DNA of 64,000 nucleotides from Pseudomonadota bacterium. Lineage in GTDB: Bacteria; Myxococcota_A; UBA796; SXON01. This document shows positions 62,011 through 64,000 of the stretch, piece by piece. The notes beneath the pieces are model-generated. The model made no database searches and was not told the origin of the DNA. It saw nothing but the letters and a program-made list of their open reading frames with translations. How positions within the stretch are numbered: position 1 is the stretch's first letter; every line of letters begins with the position of its first letter. A program made the translations under genes and the position numbers. The DNA lies in contig JAUXQH010000024.1 in the NCBI GenBank assembly GCA_030685065.1, forward strand, positions 152,554-216,553, given 5' to 3'.

Positions 62011-64000
62011 TCAGGTGACGAACGCCCCGCGGACGATCTCCACCAGTTCCCCCCGCCGTCGCGTGAGGAAGGCGTCGACGTAGGCGCCGTCGACGCCTGC
62101 GGGCGGGCGCGCCCGCATCACCTCGGCCGCGACGCTGAAGATCCGCTCGGCACGGTCGCCGGGGCGAGAGCGCTGTCGCGCCCGCTCTATCGCATCCTTC
62201 AGCCGCGTGGTGGCGTGCCCGGCACGCCTGCCGCGCGGCGGCTCCACCTCCCGCGAGTTCACGAGCGCGTGCAGCTCCTCCAGCTCGCGGGCGCCCGCGG
62301 CCTCGACGACCTCCTCGGGGAGCGCCTCGAGGTGCGCGCGCTGCGCCGCGTACCTCGGCGAACTCGCGGGTCTGCCGTCGATCTCCCGCCAGCCGGCGAG
62401 CCACTCGCGGAGGTTCGCCCAGCGCACCCGCGTCCCCGGTGTGGTCCTCGGGGCCGCCTCGCGCTCGAGCGCCACCACCCGCCGCTTCTCCGTTGCCAGG
62501 GCGTCCCGCGCCGCCGCGAGCTGCTTCTCCAGCTTCGCGACGCGCCGGGTGTCCTCGCTCTCCCGCTCCCCGATCTTCAGCAGCTTCGACACCAACACGG
62601 TGATCGCCGGCAACAGGTGCGCCGTCGCCGCTCCGAGGTCCTCCCGCCGGGCAATGAATTCCTCGTCGTGTCCGTCGCCCATCGTCCCGTCGATGTGGGT
62701 GAGCTCGTGGACCGCCACGCCGTGGAGGAACGCGGCGACGGCCAGGGGGCGCTCCCGGTGGGCCTTCACGACCCGGGCCATCCGGTCGGGGTGGATGAAC
62801 ACGAACCGCTTGCCGCCCGGCCGCTCCACCGCCTCGCCGACGACGTTGTCGTCGAGCACGAACCCCGGGCGGAACGTCCGCCGGATGCGGGCCTCCGACG
62901 CGACGAGGCGCAGCGTCCCGTCCCACGCGAGCAGGAACGGTACCCACTTCGCGTACCCCTTCTTGAACCGGTAGGCGCGCTGACGGTCGTAGGCCTTCTT
63001 CGAGATCCGAATCCCGGCGAACTTGCCAAAAGGGTTGCGGACGCGGCGTCCCTCGGCCCGATCCATGCTCTTCGCCCACGCCGGCGTGAGGGCGTCCAGC
63101 GCGCCATGGGCCTTCGAGACGGAGACCGCCTGTAGGAGCCCGCCGCCGCCGGGTGCCAAGGCGGCCTCGGCGGCGCGGTCGATGGCCGCCTCGACCGCTT
63201 GGGTCTGCCAGCCGTTGAGCTGCTGCCCGGCCTCCGCGAGCCGGAGCGCCTGGTCGACCTGCTCCGTAACGATCACCGTGCGGACGCCGCCCGCGGCCCT
63301 ACCCGCGTCATCGGCTCCCGTAAGCACAGCGCGGAGCACCTTCTCGTCGGCCACGTCCGACGGGGCCGCGATGTCCGGCTCCACGGGCGACTCGGCGGCC
63401 GCGGTGATGCCTGCGGGGAGCACCCAGGTGCGCTCGGGGGCGTCGCCGTCGGTGACGGCCTTGGTCCCGCGCGGGGCGACCGACGCGACCGGCTCCTCCA
63501 TCGACGCGTACTTCGCCTGCTCGCCGTAGAAGTCAGCGATCCCGCCCGCGGCCTCGGCGATGGCGCGGCGCACGTCGACGTCAGCGAAGGCCTCGGCCAT
63601 CTGGTCGGCAATCTCCTGCCCGCCGCCGTCCTCGTCGTCCTCGGCGTCGATGAACTCGTCCTCCTCCGAGCGGCCCACCGACTCGTTCTCGCGTTCCACC
63701 TCATCGACGAGGTCCGAGAAGGTCCACGACGCCTGGTCCTGCAACCCGTCGCGGGCGGCATTGAACGGGTAGCCGCGCTGGCCCGGTCGGACGGTGGTCG
63801 AAAGGTCGACGATCACGTCCGCCTTGAGCCCCGCGCGCTGCGCCGGGGCCTTCACCTGAAACCGGCCCCCGAGCCGCAGGTAGTAGGCGCCGCCGCGGTC
63901 GCCGGGCGCCCGGCGGTAGGCCTTGACCGCGGCCGTCGTGCCGTCTCCCCACGAGCCCTCGACCGCCACGCGGGCACCGCCGCGCCGGCTGAACATCGGC
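62011..64000 (-). CDS. Large zincin/GHKL-like phage or island protein, 5'-truncated by window edge
   Basis: At least 661 residues; the frame is still open at the right edge, so the N-terminus is missing. The visible start (GSWGDGTTAAVKAYRRAPGDRGGAYYLRL, then GYPFNAARDGLQ) resembles the end of a GHKL/Hsp90-type ATPase domain in phage-encoded proteins. An acidic linker (SEEDEFIDAEDDEDGG) follows. The C-terminal half has HELTHIDGTMGDGHDEEF, an H-E-x-x-H metal site with a further His, typical of a zinc metalloprotease. A coiled coil and an Arg-rich end finish it. Similar fusions occur in phages and mobile islands; the role is unknown. No other gene lies between it and the HEPN-like gene. Confidence 0.65.
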   Translation of the reverse strand, partial: PMFSRRGGARVAVEGSWGDGTTAAVKAYRRAPGDRGGAYYLRLGGRFQVKAPAQRAGLKADVIVDLSTTVRPGQRGYPFNAARDGLQDQASWTFSDLVDEVERENESVGRSEEDEFIDAEDDEDGGGQEIADQMAEAFADVDVRRAIAEAAGGIADFYGEQAKYASMEEPVASVAPRGTKAVTDGDAPERTWVLPAGITAAAESPVEPDIAAPSDVADEKVLRAVLTGADDAGRAAGGVRTVIVTEQVDQALRLAEAGQQLNGWQTQAVEAAIDRAAEAALAPGGGGLLQAVSVSKAHGALDALTPAWAKSMDRAEGRRVRNPFGKFAGIRISKKAYDRQRAYRFKKGYAKWVPFLLAWDGTLRLVASEARIRRTFRPGFVLDDNVVGEAVERPGGKRFVFIHPDRMARVVKAHRERPLAVAAFLHGVAVHELTHIDGTMGDGHDEEFIARREDLGAATAHLLPAITVLVSKLLKIGERESEDTRRVAKLEKQLAAARDALATEKRRVVALEREAAPRTTPGTRVRWANLREWLAGWREIDGRPASSPRYAAQRAHLEALPEEVVEAAGARELEELHALVNSREVEPPRGRRAGHATTRLKDAIERARQRSRPGDRAERIFSVAAEVMRARPPAGVDGAYVDAFLTRRRGELVEIVRGAFVT

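Larger units (their letters stand above)
40080..64000. mobile_element. Large integrated element at tRNA-Gln (right end beyond window)
   Basis: The left border is set by a serine recombinase that ends in tRNA-Gln. The content is accessory: an unknown two-gene module, HNH and membrane genes of lower GC, an AEP primase and helicase, an iteron-like array and a type I restriction plus reverse transcriptase defence operon. A second copy of the tRNA-Gln 3' end was searched for by eye and not found before 64000, so the right border is probably outside. The whole may be one element or two inserted side by side. Confidence 0.6.

Noticed and set aside
1..64000. CRISPR array
   Set aside because: No regularly spaced identical repeats with unique spacers were seen, and no cas genes are present.

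Overview
The window is high-GC DNA from a Gram-negative bacterium, most likely a member of the Myxococcota. Pointers are a secreted protein with MopE-type Asp/Cys metal-binding repeats and a GGCGG...RRR C-terminal tail like MYXO-CTERM, an AgmX/PglI C-terminal-type protein, a Hanks-type Ser/Thr kinase with an extracytoplasmic domain, many GTG/TTG starts with 4-nt stop/start overlaps, and short exported-protein signals.

Layout. 1-7.8 kb holds cell-surface and housekeeping genes: a 3'-5' exonuclease with a WYL-like tail, a PHP-domain (CehA-like) lipoprotein, an OprO/P-like porin and the Ser/Thr kinase. 7.8-17.4 kb and 25.1-32.8 kb are two halves of an exopolysaccharide locus: PssD/PssE-type glycosyltransferase subunits, a Wzx-like flippase, two O-antigen ligase/polymerase proteins (one with a TPR-like half), a GT4 glycosyltransferase, an exported clan GH-A-like hydrolase, a methyltransferase, an alkaline-phosphatase-superfamily hydrolase and a Wzc-type BY-kinase with a tyrosine-rich tail. 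Between them lies a 4.2-kb insertion (17.6-21.9 kb) with a tyrosine recombinase, a possible toxin/immunity-like gene pair and a near-perfect 28-nt direct repeat at both edges, followed by ordinary genes (AgmX-type protein, cupin, SMI1/sigma-4-like protein, SDR).

32.9-40.0 kb is ordinary chromosome: a D-3-phosphoglycerate dehydrogenase-like protein with a DUF2786/SprT-like protein, an FKBP, an NYN-LOTUS protein and a MoxR ATPase/VWA pair, ending at a tRNA-Gln(TTG).

From 40.08 kb to the right edge the sequence reads as a large integrated element. A large serine recombinase ends inside the 3' end of tRNA-Gln. Behind it come an unknown two-gene module with a winged-helix-like tail, a lower-GC HNH/membrane/Cys-rich protein, a replication module (AEP-type primase and DUF927-like helicase) followed by an iteron-like GTGGGGA array, and then a six-gene defence operon transcribed leftward: hsdM, hsdS, a membrane coiled-coil protein, rhuM, hsdR and a reverse transcriptase-nitrilase fusion (DRT type 1/UG1-like). 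The RT and nitrilase active sites look complete, but hsdR is broken by a single amber codon where the family normally has Trp. Divergent from this operon are a DUF2188 gene with a readable promoter and a protein with a HEPN-like R-x4-H motif. A large zincin/GHKL-like protein runs off the right edge. No CRISPR array, rRNA or complete IS element was seen.
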